Source of the DNA: Bacillus sp. AZ43
GTDB taxonomy: Bacteria; Actinomycetota; Actinomycetes; Mycobacteriales; Geodermatophilaceae
DNA length: 64,000 nucleotides
Assembly: GCA_004570425.1 (NCBI GenBank)
Contig: SPQJ01000006.1
Location: forward strand, 62,001 to 126,000
Direction: 5' to 3'
In this document: one piece after another, positions 1 to 7,301 of the stretch
Position numbering within the stretch: the first letter of the stretch is position 1
Layout of the letters: each line of letters opens with the position of its first letter
Translations under genes and position numbers: made by a program
The notes under the pieces: model-generated
Database searches by the model: none
Told to the model about the DNA's origin: nothing
What the model saw: only the letters and a program-made list of their open reading frames with translations

Positions 1-169
1 CGTGCTTGCCCCGCACGACCTCCCCGGTGGCGGCGTCGACCACCGACCAGGCGCGGTCACCGGCCGGACCGGTGGGCAGCAGGTCGACCACGTCGGCGGC
101 GCGCCCGGCCAGCGACTTCACCGGGAAGATCCGGATGCCGGTCACCCGGCCGACGCTCCGCTCGCTCAC
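1..169 (-). CDS. MOSC domain-containing protein, N-terminal part (partial)
   Basis: Only the first 56 codons are in the window; the gene runs off the left edge. Starting from GTG at 169, the protein reads MSERSVGRVTGIRIFPVKSL, followed by a glycine/aspartate stretch (GPAGDRAW) and a VVDAATGEVVRGKH segment. This is the beta-barrel MOSC_N module found ahead of the MOSC domain in YcbX/MARC-like molybdenum-cofactor proteins, which take part in reducing N-hydroxylated compounds. The cofactor-binding cysteine lies in the missing part, so activity cannot be judged. An alternative GTG ten codons further in would remove the SERSVGR prefix. Confidence 0.75.
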   Translation of the reverse strand, partial: MSERSVGRVTGIRIFPVKSLAGRAADVVDLLPTGPAGDRAWSVVDAATGEVVRGKH

Positions 170-179
170 CCGCGCCAGC

Positions 180-584
180 CTATGCGGGGAGCGCAGCCCC
201 TCCCCCGCGCCGCCGCAGCCGGCGCAGCTGGGCGGCGAGGTAGGGCCGGGCGCGGCGCTGACCGCCGCGCCGCTCGATCGCCGCGGCCAGGTCCGCGAGG
301 GCGCGGGCCAGCCGCGGTTCGTCGGCGTCCCAGCCGCGCCGCAGGCACTCCTCCAGCCACTCCACCGGGCCGCGGTGCCCGCGCTCGCCGTTGCACCGGC
401 GGCAGGCGGCGACCTCGTTCTCGAGCCACGACGGGCCACCCTTGACCCGCGGCACAACGTGCTCGGTGGTCGGGACGACGAGGCCGGTGAAGGCGCGGCC
501 GCACCAGACGCAGGTGTCCCCGTCCCGCTCCCGGACGGCGAGCAACCGGACGGCGCGACCGGGCTGGGTGGGCATCCCGCCCAT
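180..584 (-). CDS. HNH endonuclease domain protein
   Basis: A small protein of about 134 residues built around one HNH nuclease fold. A first zinc knuckle, CVWCGR, is followed by EHVVPRVKGG, which supplies the first His of the HNH core, then ENEVAACRRCNGERG with Asn and the second CxxC zinc pair. The remaining C-terminus is helical, Arg-rich and low in complexity. I place the start at the internal ATG giving MGGMPTQPGRAV; an upstream ATG at 626 would add 14 poorly conserved residues. Stand-alone HNH proteins of this type are common in actinobacteria and are usually of unknown function, with non-specific or structure-specific nicking activity inferred. Nothing beside it suggests a restriction or phage role. 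Confidence 0.7.
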   Translation of the reverse strand: MGGMPTQPGRAVRLLAVRERDGDTCVWCGRAFTGLVVPTTEHVVPRVKGGPSWLENEVAACRRCNGERGHRGPVEWLEECLRRGWDADEPRLARALADLAAAIERRGGQRRARPYLAAQLRRLRRRGGGAALPA

Positions 585-765
585 GGACCCCCCGACGACG
601 GCCTCCTGCCGGGGGCATCCCGTCACGCCGCGTGACGGATCGCAGGTGGCGGTACGGGTTCGTCACCGGCCGTGTATCCGCCACCGCCACGCCCGGCTCC
701 TCCTCGCAACGCTGCACCGTCGACATGACCGGCGCCTGCCGGCCACCGCAGAGAGGTTGGAGAAC

Positions 766-1596
766 ATGCACAGGACGACTGGCACCCGAGCGCTGCGCCG
801 CGCGGTCATCGGCGGAGCGGCGCTCGCGCTGGCCGCCACCATGGCGGCCTGCGGGTCGGACGACTCCGGCGGAGAGGACACGCAGGCAGCCGGGACGAGC
901 GCGTCGGAGTCCGCGGACCCCGCCGAGTTCTGCGAGGCCTCGGTGGCCCTCGAGGGCGCCTTCTCCATGGGTCCGGGCGCCGACGAGTCGGCGCCGCCGG
1001 AGGAGCAGCAGGCCGCCCTGGAGGAGTTCTCCTCGCGGGTCGAGCCCCTGCTCGGCGACGTCGAGGACACCGCGCCCGAGGAGATCTCCGACACCGTGAC
1101 CGAGGCGACCGGGATCGTCCGCGAGGCACTGTCGAGCAACGATCCCTCGATGCTCGACGGGCCGGAGTTCCAGCGGACCGACCAGGAGATCGACGAGTAC
1201 ATGCTCGCCGAATGCGGCTACGAGGAGCTCGAGGCCACCGGCGTCGACTACGAGTACGAGGGCATCCCCGACACCGTCCAGGGCGGCACCGTCGCCATCA
1301 CCTTCCACAACGAGGGCGAGGAGCTGCACGAGATCGGCCTGGCCCGGATCAACGAGGGCGTGACGCAGTCGGTCGAGGAGCTGCTCGCCATGCCGGAGGA
1401 CCAGCTCCTGACCATGGTCACGCCGATCGGCGCGGCGTTCGCGATGCCGGGCGAGTCGGACACCGTGTTCATGGAGATGGACGCCGGCCGCTATGCCGCC
1501 GTCTGCTTCGTCCCCCAGGGCACGACCCACGACATGGAGGGCAGCGGCCCGCCGCACGCCATGCTCGGCATGGTCACGGAGTTCACCGTCGAGTGA
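766..1596 (+). CDS. Cupredoxin-like lipoprotein, partner of the downstream multicopper oxidase
   Basis: A 276-residue exported lipoprotein. Its N-terminal signal with arginines is followed by a hydrophobic stretch and a lipobox ending LAATMAAC, which places the lipidated Cys at residue 29. Residues 45-150 are acidic and helical with two cysteines (FCEA, ECGY) that could form a disulfide. Residues 155-276 look like a cupredoxin beta-sandwich. They carry candidate type 1 copper ligands His181/His188 (FHNEGEELHEIG), Cys247 (CFVPQG), His255 (THDM), His264 and Met266 (PPHAM). A GGAG ribosome site sits 3 bases before ATG 766. The stop overlaps the GTG start of the multicopper oxidase by 4 bases, so the pair is probably co-translated and works together on copper or electron transfer outside the membrane. 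Copper binding is inferred. Confidence 0.75.
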   Translation: MHRTTGTRALRRAVIGGAALALAATMAACGSDDSGGEDTQAAGTSASESADPAEFCEASVALEGAFSMGPGADESAPPEEQQAALEEFSSRVEPLLGDVEDTAPEEISDTVTEATGIVREALSSNDPSMLDGPEFQRTDQEIDEYMLAECGYEELEATGVDYEYEGIPDTVQGGTVAITFHNEGEELHEIGLARINEGVTQSVEELLAMPEDQLLTMVTPIGAAFAMPGESDTVFMEMDAGRYAAVCFVPQGTTHDMEGSGPPHAMLGMVTEFTVE

Positions 1597-2990
1597 CGCC
1601 GCTGACCACCCGGCCGGCGACGAGGCGCCAGTTCCTCGGCCTCACGGCCCTGACGGGACTGGCCCTCGCCGCCGGCTGCTCGGGTCGCGGACCGTCGGCC
1701 GCGGTGCACTCCTCCCCGGGGGGCCTGCGGCTGACGGCCGCGCCGATGCGCCTGGACCTCGCCGGGCACGCCGTCCCCACCTGGGGGTACGGCACCGTCC
1801 CCGGCCCGGAGATCCGCCTCCGCGCCGGGGACGTGCTGCGGGTGCAGCTGGAGAACGGTCTCGACGAGGACACCTCGGTGCACTGGCACGGGCTGGCGCC
1901 GCCGAACGCGATGGACGGCGTCCCCGGGATCACCCAGGACCCGGTCGCGCCCGGCGAGCGCTTCAGCTACGAGTTCGAGACCCCTGTCGCCGGCTCGTTC
2001 ATGTACCACGCGCACGTCGGCATGCAGCTCGACCGCGGGCTCTACGGGCCGCTGGTCGTCGAGCCGCGCACCGAGGAGCTCGCCTACGACCGCGAGGTCG
2101 TCCTGATGCTCGACGACTGGCGCGACGGGATGGACGCCCACGCCGGGCACGACGATCCGGAGCCCTCCGAGGATCCCGACCCGGCCGACGTCGTCTCCTT
2201 CGGCGGGCGGGCCTACCCCCTGCTGCTGGTCAACGGCCGGCCACCGGACGACCCGGTGACGGTCGAGGCCGGGCCCGGCGATCGGGTGCGCCTGCGGGTC
2301 ATGAACATCGCGGCCGACACGGGCTTCCGGTTCGCCGTCGCCGGGCACCGGCTCACCGTCACCCACAGCGACGGGATGCCCGTCGAGCCGGTGACCGTCG
2401 ACGCGCTCCGGCTGGGCATGGGCGAGCGGTACGACGTCCTCGTCGACGCCGCGCAGCCCGGCGGGGCGTGGCAGATCGGGGTGCAGCCGGAGGGACGACC
2501 TGGCTGGGGACGCGCGGTGCTCCGCTACACCGGGAGCGACGTCTCGCCCACGCCGCCGGTCGGCGAGCGGCCGGCCGAGCTGACCGGCCGGCTGGTCACC
2601 TACGACGAGCTCCTGGCCCGGGAGCCGCTGCCGCTGCCCGGCGGGCAGCCCGACCGGGTCCTGGACCTGGAGCTCTCGGGCACCGAGATCGGCGGGCAGA
2701 GCTATCCCGACGCCGACCCGCTGGTGGTCCGCCAGGGCGAGTGGGTGCGGTTCCGGATGCGCAACACCAGCAGCAAGTGGCACCCGATGCACCTGCACGG
2801 GCACCACTTCCAGGTGCTGACGCCGTCCGGCCGTGGACCGGTGAAGGACACCGTGTCCGTGCCCGCGCGCGGAGGCGAGGTCACGTTCGACTTCCTCGCC
2901 ACGAATCCGGGCCGCTGGCTGTTCCACTGCCACAACCACCACCACATGGAGGACGGGATGCTGCGGCTCGTCGAGTACGAGGAGGAGTGA
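1593..2990 (+). CDS. Multicopper oxidase (laccase/CueO-like), Tat-exported lipoprotein
   Basis: A 465-residue, three-domain multicopper oxidase. The N-terminus has a twin-arginine motif (TRRQFLG, residues 10-16) and a lipobox ending LAAGC (Cys29), so it is probably folded in the cytoplasm, exported by Tat and lipid-anchored. All four copper motifs are present: HWHG at about 97, HAH at about 139, HPMHLHGHH at about 397, and HCHNHHHMEDGM at about 445. The last contains the type 1 Cys, His and axial Met. These enzymes oxidise phenols, Cu(I) or metal ions while reducing O2 to water. GTG 1593 is chosen because it overlaps the preceding stop (GTGA) and gives a correct signal sequence; a longer frame upstream is a shadow. 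The substrate is unknown; copper detoxification is most plausible given the cupredoxin neighbour. Confidence 0.9.
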   Translation: MTPLTTRPATRRQFLGLTALTGLALAAGCSGRGPSAAVHSSPGGLRLTAAPMRLDLAGHAVPTWGYGTVPGPEIRLRAGDVLRVQLENGLDEDTSVHWHGLAPPNAMDGVPGITQDPVAPGERFSYEFETPVAGSFMYHAHVGMQLDRGLYGPLVVEPRTEELAYDREVVLMLDDWRDGMDAHAGHDDPEPSEDPDPADVVSFGGRAYPLLLVNGRPPDDPVTVEAGPGDRVRLRVMNIAADTGFRFAVAGHRLTVTHSDGMPVEPVTVDALRLGMGERYDVLVDAAQPGGAWQIGVQPEGRPGWGRAVLRYTGSDVSPTPPVGERPAELTGRLVTYDELLAREPLPLPGGQPDRVLDLELSGTEIGGQSYPDADPLVVRQGEWVRFRMRNTSSKWHPMHLHGHHFQVLTPSGRGPVKDTVSVPARGGEVTFDFLATNPGRWLFHCHNHHHMEDGMLRLVEYEEE

Positions 2991-3021
2991 CCCCCGGACG
3001 CGGATCTCTAGGGTCCGGGGC

Positions 3022-4050
3022 ATGACGACCCCGCAGCGCCTCGTCGAGGCCGGCAGCCGCCACCACGGCTGGTTCGACGCACGCCCCCATGACGTGAACC
3101 CGCCCGACGAGTTCGGCGGTCTCCGCCGGCGGTGGCACGACTTCCGGCTCAAGGAGTGGGTGGGGTTCACCCTCGTCCACCCGGAGCTGTACGGCGCCCT
3201 GATCATCCAGGAGGCGAAGTACCTCTCCTCCTCGGAGTTCTACGTGCGCGACCGCGCCAGCCAGGTGCAGACGGAGTTCGCCGCGAACGCGCGCGGCGGC
3301 TTCGCCCGGCTCCCCCGCGTGCTGCTCGACGGGGCGCACTGCGAGTTCGTCAAGCCCGGCTACGAGGTGCGGTACGACTTCGACGACGCGGCCGGCCGCC
3401 ACCACGTCCGCTTCGGGTTCGCCGCGACGGAGGCGAGCGAGGCCGTCTCCGGCGAGCTGGTGCTCGACGCGCGCGGGGCGTCGCCGGCGCTGTCGATGAG
3501 CGCTCCCCTGCCGCGCCGCGCGACCCTGTTCACCCACAAGCGGATCTTCCCGGCCACCGGGCACATCACCGTGGGGGCGCGCACCCACCGGTTCGACCCG
3601 GAGCGGCACTTCGCGATCATCGACGAGCACCGCTCCCGTCTCGCCTACCGGACGTCGTGGACCTGGGGCACGTTCGCGGTGCGCCGTCCGGACGGCATCG
3701 TGGGCGCCAACTTCGCGACCCGCCCGCAACTGCCCGGCGAGTTCGAGGAGTCGGGCATCTGGACGCCGGATGCGGCCGAGCCGCTCCGGGACATCCGCTT
3801 CACCCCCGACCCCGGCGACCAGCCGGCCGACCTGACGGCCCCGGTCACCGTGCGCGACGGCGAGGGGCGGCTCGACCTGGTGTTCACCCCCGAGGGGTCG
3901 AAGGGTGTCCGCCACCAGCTCGTCGTCGCCGCGATCCGCTACGCGCAGATGTACGGCAGCTACTCGGGCACCGTCCGCGCGTCGGACGGCCGCGAGTGGT
4001 CGATCGACGGGGTGCCCGGCGTGCTGGAGCGCATGGACGCCCGCATGTGA
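3022..4050 (+). CDS. DUF2804-like protein
   Basis: A cytosolic-looking 342-residue protein with no signal peptide or membrane span. Its N-terminal third contains FGGLRRRWHDFRLKEW, and further on there are repeated beta-rich stretches with conserved Trp and Asp residues, ending GREWSIDGVPGVLERMDARM. The RLKEW element and length match my recollection of the DUF2804 family, whose members resemble carotenoid 1,2-hydratase/AttH-like lipocalin beta-barrels; no reaction is established. ATG 3022 lies 29 bases after the multicopper oxidase stop, so it may be co-transcribed, but nothing ties it functionally to copper. A hairpin terminator follows at 4088-4118. Confidence 0.6.
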   Translation: MTTPQRLVEAGSRHHGWFDARPHDVNPPDEFGGLRRRWHDFRLKEWVGFTLVHPELYGALIIQEAKYLSSSEFYVRDRASQVQTEFAANARGGFARLPRVLLDGAHCEFVKPGYEVRYDFDDAAGRHHVRFGFAATEASEAVSGELVLDARGASPALSMSAPLPRRATLFTHKRIFPATGHITVGARTHRFDPERHFAIIDEHRSRLAYRTSWTWGTFAVRRPDGIVGANFATRPQLPGEFEESGIWTPDAAEPLRDIRFTPDPGDQPADLTAPVTVRDGEGRLDLVFTPEGSKGVRHQLVVAAIRYAQMYGSYSGTVRASDGREWSIDGVPGVLERMDARM

Positions 4051-4087
4051 GGCACGGGCCGCCGAGCGGCGCCTCCGGACACGACGA

Positions 4088-4118
4088 AGGGCCGGGCTCC
4101 GCGCGGAAGCCCGGCCCT
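4088..4118. terminator. Bidirectional-looking hairpin terminator
   Basis: A perfect 11-bp inverted repeat, AGGGCCGGGCT paired with AGCCCGGCCCT, with a 9-base loop. It lies between the end of the DUF2804-like gene and the 3' end of the minus-strand tRNA-Val. No T-run follows on either strand, as is usual in this GC-rich genome. It could end transcripts from both sides. Confidence 0.6.
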
Positions 4119-4126
4119 CGTGCCGG

Positions 4127-4198
4127 TGGGCGATACTGGGTTCGAACCAGTGACCTCTTCGGTGTGAACGAAGCGCTCTACCACTGAGCCAATCGCCC
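4127..4198 (-). tRNA. tRNA-Val (anticodon CAC)
   Basis: A 72-nt cloverleaf on the minus strand. The acceptor stem GGGCGAT pairs with ATCGCCC. The anticodon arm CTTCG-TTCACAC-CGAAG gives anticodon CAC, reading GUG valine codons. The T arm CTGGTTCGAACCCAG is canonical. The discriminator is A, and only CC of a CCA end is templated, so the final A must be added enzymatically. It is very similar to the plus-strand tRNA-Val(GAC) at 5805-5876. Confidence 0.95.
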
Positions 4199-4224
4199 GG
4201 AGCGCATCCGATTGTGCCAGACGC

Positions 4225-4710
4225 TCAGCGCCAGAGCGGTACCCACCCCGGCACCCAGTCCGGCACCCCCATCACGTGCAGGGTGACGACGAGGACGCCG
4301 TAGACGAAAGCCGCCGTCGCCGCCGCGATGAGCAGCCGCACCCACACCGGCTGGGCGCTCACCCAGTCGGTCCAGCGCTTGACGTGCTTCTTCGTGAACT
4401 CGAGCAGCCGCTCGGCCCAGGTGAACTCCGTGGCGAGCACGAACAGGCCCGCGATGACCGTGAGCCAGCCGGGGCCGGGCAGCGGGATGGTGGCCAGACC
4501 GAGCGCCGTGATCAGCCCGCCGACGATGCCGACGCCCACCCGGTAGCCGTGGTTGACGCTCCGGCGGGCGGCCAGCCGCCTGCGCCACCGCGTGGCGGCC
4601 ACCCGCTCGCGCAGGCTGTGCACCTCGTCGGCGTCGTAACGGGCCCGCCGCTCCTCCGGGCTCTCCCGGTGGGCGTGGCCGGCCGGCGCCGCCGTCCCCT
4701 GCTCGCTCAG
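4225..4710 (-). CDS. PGPGW-family (TIGR02611-type) transmembrane protein
   Basis: A small integral membrane protein of about 161 residues. A basic cytoplasmic N-terminus (SPEERRARYDADE) precedes two close hydrophobic spans joined by the diagnostic IPLPGPGWLTVIAG turn. An amphipathic stretch (AERLLEFTKKHVKRWTDW) and a third hydrophobic segment near the C-terminus follow. The family is widespread in actinobacteria and has no assigned function. The start is uncertain: there is no in-frame ATG/GTG/TTG close by. CTG at 4710 follows an AGGTGA ribosome-site-like sequence at suitable spacing and keeps the usual N-terminal region; the alternative GTG at 4623 would remove 29 residues. Confidence 0.75.
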   Translation of the reverse strand: MSEQGTAAPAGHAHRESPEERRARYDADEVHSLRERVAATRWRRRLAARRSVNHGYRVGVGIVGGLITALGLATIPLPGPGWLTVIAGLFVLATEFTWAERLLEFTKKHVKRWTDWVSAQPVWVRLLIAAATAAFVYGVLVVTLHVMGVPDWVPGWVPLWR

Positions 4711-5001
4711 CTGGTCACCTGCCCGGTCGCACCGTGCTCCGCCGCGCGGCGGAGCCTGTCGCCCGGAGCCTACGGTCCGACGGCCGGTCTGTGACCCACG
4801 CACGGCGGGGACGCCGCGGCACCGCCCCACCCCACGCGCCTCATGCGTCACAGGAGTCACGCGCACCCGTCGGGACGGTTCGCCGGAGCCCTCGGGGGGC
4901 ATGCAGGGACCACCAGGACGCACGCCCGCGTGACGGGTGTGACAGGAGTGAAGGAAGTGCGATGCCGCGTCACCCCGAGACCCGACGGTCGTTGACCTGA
5001 C
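4711..5001. other. Intergenic region upstream of the SsgA-family gene
   Basis: A 291-base non-coding stretch between the divergent PGPGW and SsgA-family genes, so it should hold both promoters. Two related elements stand out: CGTCACAGGAGTCACG at 4846-4861 and GTGACAGGAGTGAA at 4939-4952, sharing ACAGGAGT flanked by GTCA/GTGA-type bases. Short open frames here lack a ribosome site and coding character. I see no convincing -35/-10 pair. Confidence 0.35.
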
Positions 5002-5469
5002 ATGCGCAACGGTTGGAACCCCGGGTACTCGTCCCCCATCACCCTCCAGCTGGTGGGTCCGCAGTCGTGGACCGAGGTCCCGGCGCTGCTCTGCTACGAC
5101 GCCGCCGACCCGTTCGCCGTCCGGATCGCCTTCGGTGACGTCGGCGACGAGAACGGCGTCGTCGACCCGGAGGACGCCGGCATCGCCTGGCTGCTGAGCC
5201 GGGAGCTGCTGCAGGCCGGCCTGGAGGCCCCGGCCGGCGAGGGCGATGTCCGGCTGTGGCCGGCGCACGCCGCGACCGATGTGCTCTTCCTGCACCTGCG
5301 CGCCCCGTCGGGCGAGGCGCTGTTCGAGCTGTCGCGGGCGACCGTCGCCGCGTTCCTGCGGCAGACCGAGGCGCTGGTGCCCACCGGCTCGGAGACCGAG
5401 CTGCTGGGGCTCGACGACGAGCTCCACACGCTGCTGTCCAACGGCGGATCGGACCCGTCGGGCCGCTGA
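5002..5469 (+). CDS. SsgA-family sporulation/cell-division regulator (SsgB-like)
   Basis: A 155-residue soluble protein of the actinobacteria-specific SsgA-like family. Characteristic segments are VPALLCYDAADPFAVRIAFG near residue 25, WLLSRELLQAGL in the middle, the GDVRLWP strand, and the helix ATVAAFLRQTEALVPTG close to the C-terminus. SsgA-like proteins help place the division septum and FtsZ in sporulating actinobacteria; SsgB recruits FtsZ in Streptomyces. Where only one copy exists it is usually SsgB-type, but paralogs outside the window cannot be excluded. No strong ribosome site is visible upstream of ATG 5002. The gene sits directly before a tRNA array. Confidence 0.85.
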   Translation: MRNGWNPGYSSPITLQLVGPQSWTEVPALLCYDAADPFAVRIAFGDVGDENGVVDPEDAGIAWLLSRELLQAGLEAPAGEGDVRLWPAHAATDVLFLHLRAPSGEALFELSRATVAAFLRQTEALVPTGSETELLGLDDELHTLLSNGGSDPSGR

Positions 5470-5524
5470 CCTGGGGAAACGACCGCCCCAGCCCCCCACG
5501 AGGGGGGTGGGGGGACCCCCCTGC

Positions 5525-5553
5525 TTGGAGGCCTCAGGGGCGTCGGTTAGAGT
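5525..5553 (+). promoter_or_regulatory. Predicted promoter of the tRNA-Gly/Cys/Val array
   Basis: TTGGAG at 5525-5530 and TAGAGT at 5548-5553 with an exact 17-base spacer form a good housekeeping-sigma promoter. The -10 element ends 12 bases before the first base of tRNA-Gly. A G/C-run hairpin (CCCCCC/GGGGGG around 5492-5515) just upstream may end the SsgA-family transcript. Confidence 0.6.
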
Positions 5554-5565
5554 TCTCCACGCAAC

Positions 5566-5638
5566 GCGGACGTGGCTCAGTTGGTAGAGCATCACCTTGC
5601 CAAGGTGAGGGTCGCGGGTTCGAATCCCGTCGTCCGCT
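5566..5638 (+). tRNA. tRNA-Gly (anticodon GCC)
   Basis: A 73-nt cloverleaf. The acceptor GCGGACG pairs with CGTCCGC. The anticodon arm TCACC-TTGCCAA-GGTGA gives anticodon GCC. The T arm is GCGGGTTCGAATCCCGT and the discriminator is U. CCA is not templated. It is first of a three-tRNA array on the plus strand. Confidence 0.95.
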
Positions 5639-5679
5639 CGGAACCTCGGGCGCTGGTCGAGAGACTGGCGCCCGCGTGC

Positions 5680-5750
5680 GGTGGAGTGGCCGAGAGGCGA
5701 GGCAACGGCCTGCAAAGCCGTCTACACGGGTTCAAATCCCGTCTCCACCT
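5680..5750 (+). tRNA. tRNA-Cys (anticodon GCA)
   Basis: A 71-nt cloverleaf with acceptor GGTGGAG/CTCCACC. The anticodon arm ACGGC-CTGCAAA-GCCGT gives anticodon GCA. The discriminator is U, as expected for cysteine tRNA. It is second in the Gly-Cys-Val array. Confidence 0.95.
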
Positions 5751-5804
5751 CGTCTCCTCTGCGGAGCACGAGCGCGGAGGAGGGTCCGGTCGCGAGGCCG
5801 GGAC

Positions 5805-5876
5805 GGGCGATTGGCGCAGCGGTAGCGCGCTTCCCTGACACGGAAGAGGTCACTGGTTCGATCCCAGTATCGCCCA
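5805..5876 (+). tRNA. tRNA-Val (anticodon GAC)
   Basis: A 72-nt cloverleaf. The acceptor is GGGCGAT/ATCGCCC, and the anticodon arm CTTCC-CTGACAC-GGAAG gives GAC. Discriminator A is followed by a templated CCA, unlike the other tRNAs here. Its sequence is close to tRNA-Val(CAC) at 4127-4198, which lies in opposite orientation about 1.6 kb away. Confidence 0.95.
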
Positions 5877-5883
5877 CCAGCAG

Positions 5884-5914
5884 GAGAGCCCCAGGTCGAC
5901 GACCTGGGGCTCTC
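5884..5914 (+). terminator. Terminator of the tRNA array
   Basis: A perfect 14-bp inverted repeat, GAGAGCCCCAGGTC/GACCTGGGGCTCTC, with a 3-base loop. It starts 7 bases after the tRNA-Val end and just before the end of the convergent small membrane-protein gene. There is no clear T-run. Confidence 0.75.
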
Positions 5915-5931
5915 GTCGTCTCCTGGGCGGC

Positions 5932-6147
5932 TCAGCGAGGGGCGCGACGACGCTTCCGCCACCAGCGCGCCGCGATCATCAGCTCGAGCGCCGCGATCAC
6001 GCCGAACAGCCCGTGCACGACCGGGTTGAGATCCCCGTCGAGGAACAGCAGGACCACGATCCCCACCGGAACCAGCACCAGCGCCATCCAGGTGCCCTCC
6101 TGGGCCCGCTGGACCTCGGTGCCCGCCTCCGGCCCCGGCGGCCTCAC
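5932..6147 (-). CDS. Small two-span membrane protein, coupled to coaE
   Basis: A 71-residue protein with two hydrophobic segments ([15 protein letters not shown] at about 22-36 and [18 protein letters not shown] at about 43-60) and a very basic tail ([11 protein letters not shown]). The GTG start overlaps the coaE stop as GTGA, so it is probably translated by coupling in the coaE transcript. I do not recognise a family. Confidence 0.6.
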   Translation of the reverse strand: MRPPGPEAGTEVQRAQEGTWMALVLVPVGIVVLLFLDGDLNPVVHGLFGVIAALELMIAARWWRKRRRAPR

Positions 6148-6740
6148 CGGGTCACCGGCCCGACGCGCTCGGCCCAGAACCGGTCGACCTGCTCGGCCAG
6201 CTCCTCGGGAGTGCCGCTGTTGTCCAGCACGACGTCGGCGACCGCTCGCCGCTCCGCGTCACTCGCCTGGGCGGCGATCCTGGCGCGGGCGTCGTCGGCC
6301 GTGAGCCCACGCCGGACGAGCCGGGCGACCCGCAGCTCCGGGTCGGCCTCGACGACCACGACGAGGTCGTAGAGCGAGGCCTGGCCGGTCTCCACGAGCA
6401 GCGGGATGTCGTGGACCACGACGGCGTCCCGCGGCGCAGCGGCGGCGATCTCGCCCGCCCGCGCCCGGACGAGGGGGTGGACGATCCCGTCGAGCCGCCG
6501 GCGCGCCTCGGGGTCGGCGAACACCACGGCGGCCAGCGCCGGGCGGTCCAGCGCCCCGTCGGGGCCGACGACGCCGTCGCCGAAGGCCTCGACGACCTGC
6601 GCCAGCCCGGGCGACCCCGGCGCCACCACCTCGCGGGCGATCACGTCCGCGTCCACGATCACGGCGCCGCGCGCGGCCAGCAGCCGGGAGACGGTGCTCT
6701 TGCCCGACCCGATCCCCCCGGTCAGCCCGATGCGCAGCAC
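6144..6740 (-). CDS. coaE: Dephospho-CoA kinase
   Basis: A 198-residue enzyme that phosphorylates dephospho-CoA at the 3'-ribose hydroxyl, the final step of coenzyme A synthesis in the cytosol. The P-loop GGIGSGKST is at residues 8-16, DADVIARE follows with the catalytic Asp region, and the lid segment [19 protein letters not shown] lies further on. The length is typical of the short CoaE form without the UPF0157 fusion seen in mycobacteria. GTG 6740 gives MLRIGLTGG at the expected position; the frame further upstream is non-coding. Confidence 0.93.
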   Translation of the reverse strand: MLRIGLTGGIGSGKSTVSRLLAARGAVIVDADVIAREVVAPGSPGLAQVVEAFGDGVVGPDGALDRPALAAVVFADPEARRRLDGIVHPLVRARAGEIAAAAPRDAVVVHDIPLLVETGQASLYDLVVVVEADPELRVARLVRRGLTADDARARIAAQASDAERRAVADVVLDNSGTPEELAEQVDRFWAERVGPVTR

Positions 6741-6899
6741 AACCGGACAGTAGTTGGCCCGCGCTGGCTCCCCGCACGGGCGAAGGTCACGGCCGGATAA
6801 CAGCACCCCGTCCGTCCGGCGCGTCGCTCCAGTCACACGCGTCCCACGCATAACGTCCGTGCTGGCGATCTTCCCCGCCCAGAGAGGCAAGGACCCGAC

Positions 6900-7175
6900 A
6901 TGACCAGCACCACCGCTGACGCAGCCCCGTCGACGCGCGCCGCCCGCCGGCAGGCCGCCGGCCGTCACCGCCTGGGCACGGCCGCCGGTGTCCGCTGCGC
7001 CGACATCCCCGCCGTCCGCGAGCGGATGCAGTTCCAGCGCCCCGCCGCCCCGCGCCGCAACTCCTTCCTCCAGTGGCTGTTCCAGGCCCCGCCGGCCGGC
7101 CGCCACACGTGGAGCTTCCTCGCCGGCTCGGGTGGCCGTCCGCGCACCGCGTTCGCGATCATCCTCAGCCTGTAG
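6900..7175 (+). CDS. Small basic protein of unknown function
   Basis: A 91-residue, Arg/Ala-rich protein with no recognisable domain. An AGGCAAGGA ribosome site lies 7 bases before ATG 6900, and a strong terminator with a T-run follows the stop, so a real monocistronic gene is likely. Its C-terminus ([19 protein letters not shown]) is hydrophobic but short, and the middle contains [19 protein letters not shown]. It lies between divergent coaE and convergent rpsA. Confidence 0.6.
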   Translation: MTSTTADAAPSTRAARRQAAGRHRLGTAAGVRCADIPAVRERMQFQRPAAPRRNSFLQWLFQAPPAGRHTWSFLAGSGGRPRTAFAIILSL

Positions 7176-7199
7176 AAGGCCCTCCCCAGCGCGACACGG

Positions 7200-7230
7200 G
7201 GCCCCGCGGACGACGTCCGCGGGGCCTTTT
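7200..7230 (+). terminator. Rho-independent terminator of the small gene at 6900-7175
   Basis: A 12-bp perfect stem, GGCCCCGCGGAC/GTCCGCGGGGCC, with a 3-base loop followed by TTTT. It is the clearest textbook terminator in the window. Confidence 0.9.
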
Positions 7231-7246
7231 CCGTGCCCCCGGAACG

Positions 7247-7286
7247 CCAGAGGCCCGGCACCCCCGAAGGGATGCCGGGCCTCTGG
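7247..7286 (-). terminator. Terminator of rpsA
   Basis: A perfect 14-bp stem, CCAGAGGCCCGGCA/TGCCGGGCCTCTGG, with a 12-base loop. It starts 16 bases beyond the rpsA stop on the minus strand. Confidence 0.8.
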
Positions 7287-7301
7287 ACCGGTGGAGCTAG
7301 A

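Noticed and set aside
180-584. HNH gene as part of a restriction or defence system
   Set aside because: No methyltransferase, specificity subunit, helicase or phage gene nearby.
4127-5876. Integrated element flanked by the two near-identical tRNA-Val genes
   Set aside because: The tRNAs are in opposite orientation with different anticodons, both intact, and the genes between are ordinary chromosomal ones; no integrase is present.
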